This document shows positions 36,260 to 47,200 of a stretch of DNA of 64,000 nucleotides, piece after piece (positions within the stretch are counted from its first letter, which is position 1; every line of letters begins with the position of its first letter). The notes under the pieces are model-generated. The model searched no databases, was not told where the DNA came from, and saw only the letters and a program-made list of their open reading frames with translations. The stretch comes from Phycomyces nitens. Taxonomy: Eukaryota > Mucoromycota > Mucoromycetes > Mucorales > Phycomycetaceae. Where the stretch lies: NCBI GenBank assembly GCA_022702545.1, contig JAHRBC010000004.1:1612001-1676000 (forward strand), written 5' to 3'. The position numbers and the translations under genes were made by a program.

Positions 36260-36622
36260 TTATACTAAATGTAAACCTGGATAAACGGCCTTTACATATG
36301 GTTGCTTCTCCACAGATTCAATCAGGTCTTGACGGGCACTGGATGTCAGATTTCTGACTTGCAAAAGACTGCCATGGAAATCCTCGTCCTCGGGGATACT
36401 ATGGAGATTTAGCACAGCAAAAGTGAATTCGGTGTGTAAGTATTTGACCATTTTGGATCCAATTGCAAGCGATTCATTGGCATTGAATTCAATTCTGTAA
36501 TAGTTGGGAAGCATAGGATCATCAAAGTTGTGTGTCATTCGGATAACCGTGGCATGACTAAATGTCAGCATGATCACCAGTAGACAAAAGATGCTGGAAA
36601 TGTTTGAAAGAAGAGAGTGCAT
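36260..36622 (-). CDS. Small secreted peptidase-inhibitor-I9-like protein
   Basis: ORF of 120 aa from the ATG at 36622 (the same frame is open further upstream to an ATG at 36721). Seen: a hydrophobic signal peptide (SIFCLLVIMLTFSHA), then a short domain with YYRIEFNANES, LHSIPEDEDFHGSLLQVRNL and ending VEKQPYVKAVYPGLHLV. The beta-alpha-beta pattern and the V-x-x-V-x-P ending resemble the I9 propeptide/inhibitor domain of subtilisin-type proteases. No catalytic domain follows downstream in any frame, so it is either a free-standing inhibitor or the truncated front end of a subtilase gene. The family assignment is an inference from pattern only. Confidence 0.55.
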   Translation of the reverse strand: MHSLLSNISSIFCLLVIMLTFSHATVIRMTHNFDDPMLPNYYRIEFNANESLAIGSKMVKYLHTEFTFAVLNLHSIPEDEDFHGSLLQVRNLTSSARQDLIESVEKQPYVKAVYPGLHLV

Positions 36623-38911
36623 GGTAAAAAGATTGGTGTTGTAAGTATTCGACAAGGTTGCTAATTTGTTCATTTTATATCTAAATGAGATGGCTTGGAT
36701 ACATAATATCTCTACCGTCATGAGTGTGCATTATATGAATGTCTCTTTTGATCTTTGTATAACACTGCTATAAATACACATAATACTATTGTGGCTTTTG
36801 TACAAACTCCAAGTAGAGGAGCAAAGGTTTTGATAGGACCACTGACATGTATTATGTAATTATCTGGAGAAAATAAGATTAACCAAAATGAATATACTAT
36901 TTACTTAAAAATTATATATATATAAGCAAATGTTCACCAAATCTATACGCCTAATCGCTCATTGTTTAGCTTCACTCAAAAAGACAGATATCTTGTATTG
37001 GGCTTAGTGCCAAACCATTAAAAAAAAGGTTCGCCCTTTTTCTTGTGAATCTTTTGGCTCACAAGATATAGAATGCACAGAATTTGAATACAGAACTTTT
37101 TCATCTTTAAGAGGATATTTAGTACTCCTTATAGTCTTATGTGTCTATATACCGAACTGGGCTGAATAAAATACAAAGTTATCAATTAAAATTAAATTCC
37201 TTTATAATGGAGCCGTGTGCAACTTTGCCAACCAAAGGCACACTGGAAAACAAGGTGCTTTAGATCTATAAATATGCTGTAGGTTTAATGTTTTTCATTG
37301 CTAATATTCCATTATATCAAGAAACATGAATAAAATATAAAACATTGTCCTTTTATATGTAGTAAAGAATGACCAAAATATATTATAAAATTAGGAGTTT
37401 GATTTGAGGTGCAACAGTGGACTGATTAGACTTGTATTTTATACGATTCAGAGAAAGCATCTCAACTCTTGCGTAGGTCAAGTGTTCTTTCTGTTGGGAT
37501 AACCTGTCTGACGTTGTGTATTATCATATATATTTAAAGCCGAATGAATTGTTTCATACAATATTTTACAACTTTCCTCAAATTATATGTGGTACTGTGA
37601 AGCCAGCAATACAATAATTTGGATCAAAATCAAAAGCAACAAAAAGGGTGAAAACATCAATTATATGGGTATTTGTATTAGTAGACAAAGCAATGAAAAA
37701 AAAACCATAATTGGCGTATAGTATTAACTGACTGATACATGTTTAAAGTGGAAAGAAAAGTACGTGACACTTGAGATTAATTGATACTCTGTTTTCTTTC
37801 TTTTAATTTATCTGATAGCGAGAATGATGGACAATGTGCTCGAGATAGTGCTTCATAAAGCAAACCAAATCTAATATAAAAACGTGGCCTTGGAACAGTT
37901 CAGATCTTGGTTACTAGAAGCACCAAGTCTAAATCTTGCAATTCTACAAGAGTTTAAATGAATACCACTTAAAGTATAAGGATTGTACGCCAATATCAGT
38001 TCGCATAGCCAATATAAAACTTTATGATGCGACTACAGAAGACAAGACTTTTTGATAAATATTCCAGATACTATATTGATATATTATAGTTAATGTTTTC
38101 CAAACAGAGCTAGTGATCAATTATACATGGAAAGCCAATATTTTTCACATATTCTCTTGTAATCATTCACTCTTTAATCAGAGTTTTTCTCAACTGTTTC
38201 GGTATTGGAGGCTGAAATGACTTTAATGAATACTATCAGTTTGTCTTTACATATTTCTGACATTGGAGTTCTATGTGATATAGAAAATAAAAATAAAAAT
38301 AAAAGTATATCGGCAAGTATTATAGAGAATTCATAAGGGCAATAATTTTGTTAGCCTATATATTAAGAGAATAACTTGATTTTCTATCTAGTTGATTCTT
38401 TTTGAATATATAATACACTTTTTTTTTACCAACAACTTGACATTTGAGAAAAGATGATCTATTGGATCTGTTTTTGTTTACCTCTGTTCAAGTCTTTATT
38501 TTATTATATTGTTGATGACACGAATATCTTGATACACTACTTCTTGTTCTTCTAGTCATTATTTTGCCGATTTTTTCATGTTCTTAATAATACCTTTATT
38601 TTTTCTATCCTTGGCTTTTGATGAGTCAATAGCATCAACTAGACTGGTATTGTAGCCAAGGCTGTAAATAGTTTTATAGAGAAGACAAGATTGACAAATG
38701 GTTGTAGAGTCTCTCTGTTCCCTCTTTTTGTAAATTCTATATTATTCTAGATATACTTTGGTGCTTTTTGTTGCTGATGGCCCAAGGTTTGTTGCGCATT
38801 TGCTGATTGCAAGAGATTGATTAAGTAGCTTGTGTATATTACAGCAATCTCAATGCGAATCTACTACATTGCAGCCAAATACTCTTTATGTTAATACATT
38901 TAAAATTTAGT
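36623..38911. other. AT-rich region without recognised genes, left flank of the palindrome
   Basis: No ORF above about 60 codons looks coding, and no transposon ends or RNA genes were recognised in this 2.3-kb stretch. Confidence 0.55.
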
Positions 38912-39121
38912 AAAAACAGCGGCAGGAGAAAAAAGAGAAGAAAAAGGCGATGGAATTAGCATGAGATTTAGTGATTAGCTACAGATGTAAAGAATCTATT
39001 GTGTTGAGTGATGAGAACATCATTTTGGTAAAAAGTACCCAGCAGACACTATAAAGATCCTATTACCATAAAAGGCAAGCAAAGCGTTGCACGTATTTCT
39101 TAATTTTCTATACCGTGTAAT

Positions 39122-39335
39122 ATACTGGGGTATGACTTAGCTGGTTAAGACGTTGGATTTCCAAGGTCCAGGTCTGGGGTTCGATTTCCGGGCTTGGAAA
39201 TTGGGGAGCTGAAAATTCTTAATCAGCTGTGTGGTACGTCGGGGCAGTACCTGGGACTTTGTCAGAGATCCCGGCTTGGACTTCGGTGGCTACGAAGATT
39301 CCAATATGGCAGACCAAATCAGTACTGTTTTGTTT
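39122..39335 (+). repeat. tRNA-derived SINE-like module (left arm)
   Basis: The 5' part has a pol III A-box-like segment (TAGCTGGTTAAG) and a B-box-like segment (GGTTCGATTTCC). Between them is an anticodon-arm-like hairpin TGGAT/loop TTCCAAG/GTCCA, which would carry CCA (Trp). The acceptor and D stems do not pair, so it is not an intact tRNA. The body runs on to a T-rich tail (TTTTGTTTTT) near 39,330. The motif around GATTCCAAT recurs near 39,575, suggesting a second, truncated copy. The mirror copy in the right arm keeps the more canonical ACTCAGTTGGTTAAG. Confidence 0.5.
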
Positions 39336-39814
39336 TTAATTTAAATTTTTATTTGTCGTTTTAGATCTAAGTTGTTCTTCCAATGCTATAATACAGCCAA
39401 TATTAGTCAACCCCACTGGGAATTGTAAACGAGGATAGAAAGATATATGCCTTTTTATTCAATGAAATATTCTCCTCTTTTATATCTTTTCTAAACCTAC
39501 TCAGCCATCATAAATGTCTGTTTCGGTTTCTAATAAACTTTTGTTACAACTAATGTCTGACACTTTGGTGGCCTCAAAGATTCCAATTTACTAGGAAGGA
39601 GAGCTTAGTAGACTACTGCTATTTTTTATTTTTCAAATTTATTTATTAGGGGGTTTCATTGATTTTTATTTTCCAAGTTTTATCTGTTGGTAATCAAGAC
39701 TTTGAAAATATGTTATTGAATCCCCCTTTTTTTTTAATCGTTCTTAGTATTCTATCCAAAGAGTATTTGTATGGTGCCAAACAGCTGTTTTGAATTACTC
39801 AAATGTCTTTGTAA

Positions 39815-39985
39815 TTAAAATATCTGCTGTATAATGGTCGGCTATCGCTTGGTATGAGATGTATGAGTGCTTGGTGTATAACTTATTCAGACATTAGCTT
39901 GCCATGGATTTGCAAAGAATAGCCAGAGATCGGTTGCAGAGTTTGGACTTTATTCAGCTGGGTGTGTATATCTCAAGGTATACAA
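39815..39985 (+). repeat. Diverged dispersed-repeat copy (left arm; mirrored at about 52,930-53,095)
   Basis: Shares TATAATGGTCGGCTATC, a GTGTATAACT segment, CAGAGATCGGTTG and TTTATTCAGCTG with copy A at 7,085-7,335, in the same order but with many changes. It lies in both palindrome arms. Confidence 0.45.
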
Positions 39986-41461
39986 AACCACGGAATTTGG
40001 TTACACTTTTAGACTTGTATTAAATAGTCATTCAAACTCGGTAACGGAGTACAATATTACAACTGCATTGTCCAAAAGTTACACTTCTTTACTGCTTTTA
40101 CATGGATTGTTTTATTGCTTTCCTTTACATGCTTTATTAAGGATTTGTATTGGATCATGTCAAAGGCTCCCAGGCTTACACGTGATATTAGTAATAATGA
40201 GATATTTCATTGGCTAGCCCAGGCTCGCGTCATCATAGCAATCAAAATAATAATCATAAGTAGACCTTTGGTGTGGGAAGAAACAAGACGCCTTTTTTTC
40301 CCACTCACCTTCGACTTTGACACGCTGCTCCGGTAAGTAATGTAGTACTCTAATGGGCTGAATGCTACATAATTTTTGTTCATTGGTTTGCAATGACTAA
40401 CATATTGACATGCGGACTTTGTTTTTTACCACTTTTTACTTGAACTACTCTGTTAATCTGTAAGTAATGTCAAGAGTCAAAACATCCCAATTCAAAACTC
40501 ATAAACTTTTATTCGATAGTATGCTCCTCCCTGGTTCTGCCTATAAGACGTCCCTGCCTTGGACTTGATAACTCGCTATCAAGTAAGCCTCTTGTAAAGA
40601 CGGTTGCGATGCAAATCAAAACTGTCAAACCAAACACCTTTCAGACATTGGTCTGAAATCGGCCGGCAAGAAACCCTGTTCTGTCTTGATTCCTTCCAGC
40701 CTGGAACCTGGCTGGACTCTAGGTCGAGTCCGGTCATGAAGAGGTGCAGAATAGGTGGGAGCCATCGGGCGCCAATGAGATACCACCACTCTTCATGACA
40801 GGCCAAAATGATGCAACTTTCGTTGGCAACAGATGGGGAAGTTCAATGATTCAAGGCAGTTCAGTCGCCTTGAGATCGGCATCCGAGCGTTTCAGTGACG
40901 AAGCTATCTCTTGGCAACCAAACCAACTCAGCCTGTGCGAGAGGCACTTCTGTGTCTGGGGTATGGCTGTCTTCTCAAGTTGGGACATTCAATTCCAAAG
41001 CCTGAGTAGGGATTTCAGCCCTGAGTCTGGTACATGGCCGTTGCGATATCTGGCCAATCTCTTGCTGTCCGGCAATCAATATTGTGACAGTGTATAAAGT
41101 TCTACTTTATTCAAGCCTCCAATCTCTCGTGGTCGGTTGATGGAACCAGGTGCTGCGAAGATGTGCTTGTCAGGATTTTGGCTGAACGTCTTTAGGCCAT
41201 AATCTTGCGCTGGAAACAATGTTCAATTCTCGCCCGTAGCCCCCCTGGGCTACAAGACTATATTGATCGTTCTTTGTTGTACTACTCTAGTAGTTATACC
41301 CAAGAGCACTTTGATAATGTTAATCCAGAGAATGTAAAATCGCGTTTAGATGAAACGAAAGAGGCGGGGTCTCGTAACTGAATATAGCCTTTGTTGCTTA
41401 AAACAGTGAGGAATAGCCCTAGTCTTTTGAATTTTGTTGTTCTTTTGAACATCCCCGTCTC

Positions 41462-41545
41462 GGTCTATAGTTGGCTTTTGGTTGACTTGACAGGTGGTTT
41501 TCTGGCCTTGGCTGGAAGACCGTGAGTTCGAATCTCACAGAGACT
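41462..41545 (+). repeat. 84-nt type II tRNA-like sequence (left arm)
   Basis: Acceptor halves GGTCTAT and AGAGACT pair at 6 of 7 positions. The T arm is perfect (GTGAG, loop TTCGAAT, CTCAC). The overall length of 84 and a long spacer before the T arm suit a Leu/Ser-type tRNA, and a TTTT run follows immediately, as for pol III termination. The D arm pairs poorly, and the anticodon arm has 4 of 5 pairs with a loop centred on TTT, which does not suit a Leu or Ser tRNA. It is therefore most likely a tRNA pseudogene or tRNA-derived element. Confidence 0.45.
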
Positions 41546-41662
41546 TTTAGATAGTTTTATTCTCTAAATATTCCTTTCTTTGTTTGATGTAATATTCATA
41601 CAGACTTACACCAAGATTAAAGACAATTGATTTAAACCTCACAAAATAAAGAGTCAGTACCA

Positions 41663-42590
41663 TACTTTTTTAATGGCGCTTTCCTCATTCGAATCACACC
41701 ATGTCCCAACAAAGCAACAACGAACTTCTTGAGAAACACAAGGAGCTTTTAGCTTATCAAAAAAAGAACCTATAATCAGCGGAACTCGTATGAGCGGATC
41801 ACCTTTAGCTATATCAGAGGAGAATGACACACCCTTGCAAACAGTATGCACACCAATCAAAAGATAAAAAGATACTAGAGGCGCATTCTCTGAGAAAGGA
41901 AAAGAAACTTCCGAGCTTACGAATGAGCATGAAAACCACCATCAAACTAATGGAATTGAAAAGAATTGTGCTGCAATGTTTGAAGATCTTCCATGCTTTG
42001 TGTCAGACACAAGGGGTCATTCAGCCTCCAAGTCTACAATTTTGAGAACTATTCGTTTAATCGGCATGCTTTTTTTTTGTTAGTTTGTGTAAAAGCCACC
42101 GTCATCAAAAGCACACAAGATAAAGAGATTAAAATTTGTTAATCATTCCAAGAAAGCTAATCAGAGATGGGATCGTGTCATCTGAAGTGATGAGTCAAGA
42201 TTCATACTTTTTCCTAAAGATAAGACCACGAGATTTTTGCGCCAAGTTGGAAAATATAAAGCAGATTATATAAATCCAAGAATGTAGCTTGGTAGAGGCT
42301 CCATCATGCTCTAGTAATGTGTATGGGAAGAAGCCGTAGGTCCTTTAAGACGATCAAGGGTATGCTTAAACAGCAAGCGTATATGAACTTGTTGGGAAGA
42401 AGACTTTCCATTTTTCGGGAAATTGAATGAAGAAAAGAACCGAGAGCTTATTTATCAAGTAGACAATGCTCAATGCAAAAGTCAAATCTTGCGGAGAAGT
42501 GAAAGAAGGGTCTAGGTGGGACAATAATGTTATGGTTATCAAATAGCCCAGATATCACTCCCCATTAATAATATACGGACATGTCTTGGT
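41663..42590 (+). pseudogene. Decayed Tc1/mariner transposase (left arm)
   Basis: Reading across several stop codons and frameshifts on the + strand gives Tc1-like transposase segments in the right order: a helix-turn-helix-like part (about 41,775-41,870), SKSTILRTIR near 42,030, then KRLKFVNHSKKANQRWDRVI followed by SDESRF (first catalytic Asp region) at about 42,131-42,215, a GRGSIM block near 42,290 matching the usual GGGSVMVWG, and QVDNAQC near 42,460 matching the second-Asp QQDNAPCH motif. It is inactive. The reading frame is too broken to code a protein. Confidence 0.75.
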
Positions 42591-42604
42591 TGCATGGTAA
42601 GGCC

Positions 42605-42852
42605 AGTAGTGTGGTATACACACCACAGTCGAGTGAAATACAGACCCCACAACCGATATCTGGTTCCTCTTTGCTAATGACCCTGGCAAGTTAGCATCTC
42701 AATAGTTACACACCAGGCACACCTACACTTCACATTGATACAGTGATAACCAACCATTACACGACGAGGACTTTAATTACAAGGGAATTTGAATAATAGT
42801 ATATAAGCAATAATAATATTCTTACTTCAATAAACAGCACTCTCATAGTATT
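42605..42852 (-). repeat. Dispersed ~245-bp repeat (copy B, left arm)
   Basis: Reverse complement of the repeat described at 7,085-7,335. It shares the AAAGAGGAACCAGAT, GTATTTCACTC and GTGTATACCAC landmarks. A possible ACTA duplication flanks the mirror copy. Confidence 0.6.
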
Positions 42853-43212
42853 CTTATTTCCCTTACAAGATAATAACAAACCAATATACATCAGAAGTTA
42901 ACAGAGCATGCTTCAATACAAAATAGATTGATATATCATGATTCTCATTTGTGTATATGATAATATATGGTATATTATCAATTGATAAATATCATATCGA
43001 GCACTATCTTTGAACATTTTTTTAAATATTAAATTATTTGCAGACATATAATAGTTAACCATGTAAAATGACAAGGATGTTTCAAGAGATTTTATTTGAG
43101 GGAATACAAAGTCAAGTCAAGTCAAGGGTAGTGTGAAATGATTGGGGTTGATTTGCTCTTGTCCTTTGGCTTGCTCAATCTTCTTCTTCTGCTTCCATTC
43201 AATCCTCATCTT

Positions 43213-43440
43213 CCCGCATCGCAGCAGTTCGGTCTTCGGGCCATGTCACCACTCGGTCTTCCTGCACTGTCAAGGCTCAGTCTTCCGCTCTGTTCAATGT
43301 TAGTCTTTCTGCACAATTCAATGTTGGTCCTTTGGCGCCGTTCAATGCAAGTCTTCTTTCTTTATCCAATCCAGGTCTTCTGCGCCATTCAGTCCAAAGT
43401 CTTTTCGCCTTGCTTGATCCTTGCTTGCCTTCTTTGCCCA
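43213..43440 (+). repeat. 24-bp minisatellite (left arm)
   Basis: About nine degenerate tandem units of about 24 bp, each starting GGTCTTC or AGTCTTC and often ending TTCAATG plus two or three bases. The length is a multiple of three, so long open frames of 128-132 codons run through it in this strand; their composition follows the repeat and is not evidence for a gene. It is mirrored in the right arm. Confidence 0.7.
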
Positions 43441-43519
43441 ATTTCAATTTCTTTGTTCATTCGGTACTTGTCTTTTTACTTTGTTCATGTTCATTGTCAA
43501 ATTTTAACGGATTCCGTAC

Positions 43520-43906
43520 ATTAAATTTTTTTTAAAATGGTCGATAATTTAGAAACCAAGCCTCACAAGCGCCCTAGAGGAAAGAACATCTACTCATATG
43601 CTTGTAACTCCCCTTAGGACTATCTGTCCTACAGACATAAGGTACGTCTTCCCTGATTCTTACCATATAGCAACATATGACTTTGTATATTTCCTTCTTA
43701 AGGGCCCGTTTTATTGGGCTATTCCAAAAGATGAAAATATACTAAAGGCATACGATGCTATATAGGATACAGCAAAAGAAATACCTTATGTCTGTAGGAC
43801 AGATAGCCCTAAGGGGAGTTGCAAGTATATGAGTAGATGTTCTTTCCTCTAGGGCGCTTGTGAGGCTTGGTTTCTAAATTATCGACCATTTTAAAAAAAA
43901 TTTAAT
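43520..43906. mobile_element. Possible MITE/hairpin at the centre of the palindrome
   Basis: A stem of about 125 bp (43,520-43,644 with 43,782-43,906) surrounds a ~137-bp loop. The ends are ATTAAATTTTTTTT and its complement; the stem arms differ at about two positions. GTAC borders both ends, so it could be a MITE that inserted into a GTAC (or TA) site at the exact centre of the palindrome. It could equally be just the innermost part of the palindrome. No ORF lies inside. Confidence 0.55.
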
Positions 43907-43911
43907 GTACG

Positions 43912-44252
43912 TGTGATATTTGTAGTAGAAATTGGGACGGTGGATACTTTGAGACTCTTTATTGTGGTTTAGAAAAAGTTAAAGTATATCCAGTTCTTGA
44001 TTCAAGAAGTGTGTTAACTTAGTATTTATAATTATTGTTATAATTCTTATCAGCTTGGATATTCATTATCATAATAGCTGTGTTATTAGTTAATAGGTAT
44101 TTTGGGACTTTGTCCCACAATAGATTGGGTATGGTATTTTCATATTTGGATAAGGATTTCTGGATGGTATAGTTTGTCTTGATTTTAGATAATCCAGCTA
44201 TCTGGGTTTATATATCACTTTTCTCTGATATACCATTATGCCAAATACAACA
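43912..44252 (-). repeat. 3' LTR of the chromovirus
   Basis: 341 bp, identical by eye to the LTR at 49,045-49,385; begins TGTTGTATTT and ends AATATCACA in element sense. Confidence 0.95.
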
Positions 44253-44269
44253 TTACCCCCCTCCAGACT
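44253..44269 (-). promoter_or_regulatory. 3' polypurine tract of the chromovirus
   Basis: On the minus strand it reads AGTCTGGAGGGGGGTAA directly before the LTR TGTTG, at the normal position of the plus-strand primer. It encodes the last residues of pol including the stop codon. Confidence 0.8.
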
Positions 44270-47200
44270 TGACTTTAGTTAAGCGCTTGCTTTGGCGTCT
44301 ATTATCGTAGTTCTTCTTGGAGATGGAGTTTGTTTTGTTTTGTGCACTGAGAATCTTGGTCTGGTCCTTTCTTGGACGTCCTCTTGGTCTTTTTACTACA
44401 AGCTCATTCGTGATATTCTGTTTGTCTCTGCGTACCCAATATTCTTGGATTGTTTGGAGATCTGTAAACTTATCCGGTGTGATCCAGGCATCTTCTTCTG
44501 GTCCATATCCTTTCCATCTCACCAGAAACTCACGCTTGCCAGCGTTGCCTCTGTGATTGATGATTGCCTGTACTTCAAACAGTTCGTCTTCGAGTATTGC
44601 CTCGTCCATCGATATCAATTTCAAATCCGATGGTGGGTAATCTCTAGGCAAGAGTGCTCCTGTCTCATCTTGTAATACATATGAGCCTCCTTTGGTTTGA
44701 CGGATTACTGTGTATGGCCCTTGATATGCTGGAGCTAATTTGCTGCTTCTTGTAGGTAGTTTGATCATTACATAACTACCATTGTCAATTCTTGCAATTC
44801 GATGCGTGCTATCAAACTTTTCTTTTTGTATGGCCGTAATTCGATCGGTTCTGTCTTTAATGGCTGGAAACACAACTTCTGCCATATGATCAATACGTTT
44901 GATAAGTTCGTCATAGGTCATTGGTTTCGATGGTGTAGATTTGGGATCTCTATAGTCCTCAAAAGCGTTCATTTGTCTAGCAAACATCAGTGAAAATGGA
45001 GCAGTATTTAACCTTTTTGACATCTTATTATTGATTGCCAATTGTACAGCTGGGAGATAATAGTCCCAATCTTTTCCAGTTCCTGCTACCATCTTTCTGA
45101 TGACTTGCATAGATGTCTGTACCCATCTCTCTGCTAGGCCATTTGCTCTAGGGTGGTATGGTGTTACAAGTCTATGATCGACTCCTGTATTCTGTAGTAA
45201 TTTCTTCATCAGTTCATTCTTGAACTCTGTGCCATTATCAGATTGTATGATTCGTGGAAACCCGAAATCACCAAATATCTGTACTAGTGTTTTGACAATA
45301 GTGTCTGATTGTTTGTTCGGAATTGCTCTTAATAAGCAGAAGCGTGTGCAAACGTCTACCATTACAAATAGGTATACATTACTCTCTGTTGTAGGATGTA
45401 ATGGGCCAGCTAGGTCGATTGCCCAGTGGTCTCCTGGTACATATGCATGGATAGGTCTTAGAGGATTATAGCCTTTCTTAGTGATATTATATTTCTGACA
45501 AGACGGACATTCTTTTACACATTCAAGTGCATCTTGGATCATATTTGCCCAATGTATACCGTTCTTGTGATTCAATTCTACTATGTGTTCTGCACCAAAG
45601 TGTCCAAAGAGATGCGCTTTCATTAATATATCTTTGCGCTCTTCTTCTGGAGGTGTCATATAGTCTATGGTATCACTCTTTGTCTTGACCGTAAATACTC
45701 TTTGGTCCTTTGGTTTAGATGTGTACTCAATTTGTTCAAACTTCGGATTCTGCTGAGCCTCTATTTTGTCTTGAGATGGCTTCAGTGCCTCATTACCCCC
45801 CTCCAGACTATTTTCCGGGGAGAATAGACGAGATAAATAATCCGGTAACTTGTTGCTGATGCCAGGTATGTGTACCACATCATAATTATAATCAAGTAAT
45901 GTATCCATCCACTGGATCATCATGGGGTTCGCCACCTTTTGCGTGTGGATATATGTCAAAGCCTTGTGGTCAGTGTACAATGTGAATTTCTGTCCCCATA
46001 AGAATTTGTGGAATTTCTTAAGTGCGAATACCATGGCTAGTAGCTCACGTTTCGTCGTAGAATAATTACGTTCTGATTTTGATAAAGCTCTGGCCATAAA
46101 TCCAATGTACTTCTTTTGGTCATTGATATTTTGATACAGAGTAGCACCAATTCCTAGATTGGAAGCATCAGTGGCAACAAAGAATGGTTGAGATAAGTCA
46201 GGAAAGTGCAATATGGGGTTTGTTTGCAAAATGGCTTTAAGCTGCTCGAAACTCCGTTGGTGATCATTATTCCAAATCTTGGATAAGCTACCAGCGTTTC
46301 TGAGAGCATCCAGTGGCGCAGTAATGTGGGCTGCCACTGGTATGTATTCACGGAAATAATTGATGACTCCTAGAAAGCTCTGGATGTCTTTTCCTGTCTT
46401 TGGTATAGGCCATTGCAGCACATTCGTGATCTTTCTTTGGTCAATTCGACTGCCTTGTGCGTCGACTGAGAATCCCAGTAAGTAGACTGACTTCTGGGCA
46501 AAATGACATTTGTTGGGGTTCAAAATTAGATTGACCTCCGTCAATTTGTTGATAGCTTGACAAACATGATGGGTATGTTCCTCTAGATTCTTGGAGAAAA
46601 TGACGATGTCATCCACAAACGTTTGTATAAAAGGCATGTCCTGAAATATCAAAGACATGACTCTTTGGAACTTTGATGACAAGGGCTTGAGTCCAAAAGG
46701 ACATCCCTGGAACATATACTGCAGATTATTGTGCGTAAATGTCGTTTTATGTTGATCCTCTTTGCGTATTTGGAAGCGATGGAAGGCGCTTTTTAAATCA
46801 AGTGTAGAAAATACACTTGCTCCTGCTAGAGTATCGAAGATCTCTCGGATTAATGGCAAAGGGTATCGGTCATCAGGAAGCAATTTATTAATGTGCCGAG
46901 GATCAAGGCATGGTCTCTTGCCCGTCTTGTTTCCTTGTGCATCTTTTTTGTCAGCCAGAGTCAGTGGACTGTTCCATGCTGAGTTTACTGTAGATTTCAC
47001 AATAGTTCCTTCTTTCAGCCAATTATTAACGGCCTCGTCTATGATGGGTCTTAATGCATAGGGAATAGGATATTGTCTTTGGTACGTAGTCGCAGCTTCT
47101 GGTGTGTGCAATGCCACCACCGATTCAGGTACTGTACAAAACGAATCTTTTGGTATTGCTTCATTAGCCTTAATATATGGTGTGACTGCTGAGAAAAACT

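Noticed and set aside
36623..36721. Upstream extension of the I9-like ORF to the ATG at 36721
   Set aside because: The first 33 residues would precede and bury the signal peptide, so the ATG at 36622 is the better start.
40744..41097. 117-codon ORF and the overlapping antisense 75-codon ORF, repeated in mirror at 51.8-52.3 kb
   Set aside because: Both are in a repeat-rich arm with no recognised family. Conservation between arms reflects the palindrome, not selection.
41170..41270. Possible tRNA-Leu-like sequence around a GTTCAATTC motif
   Set aside because: The bases flanking the motif do not form a T stem, and no acceptor stem was found.
43138..43524. 128-codon ORF near the palindrome centre (and its mirror at 49,369-49,767)
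   Set aside because: It is the translation of a 24-bp tandem repeat whose unit is a multiple of three. No domain, no splice context, and composition is fully explained by the repeat.
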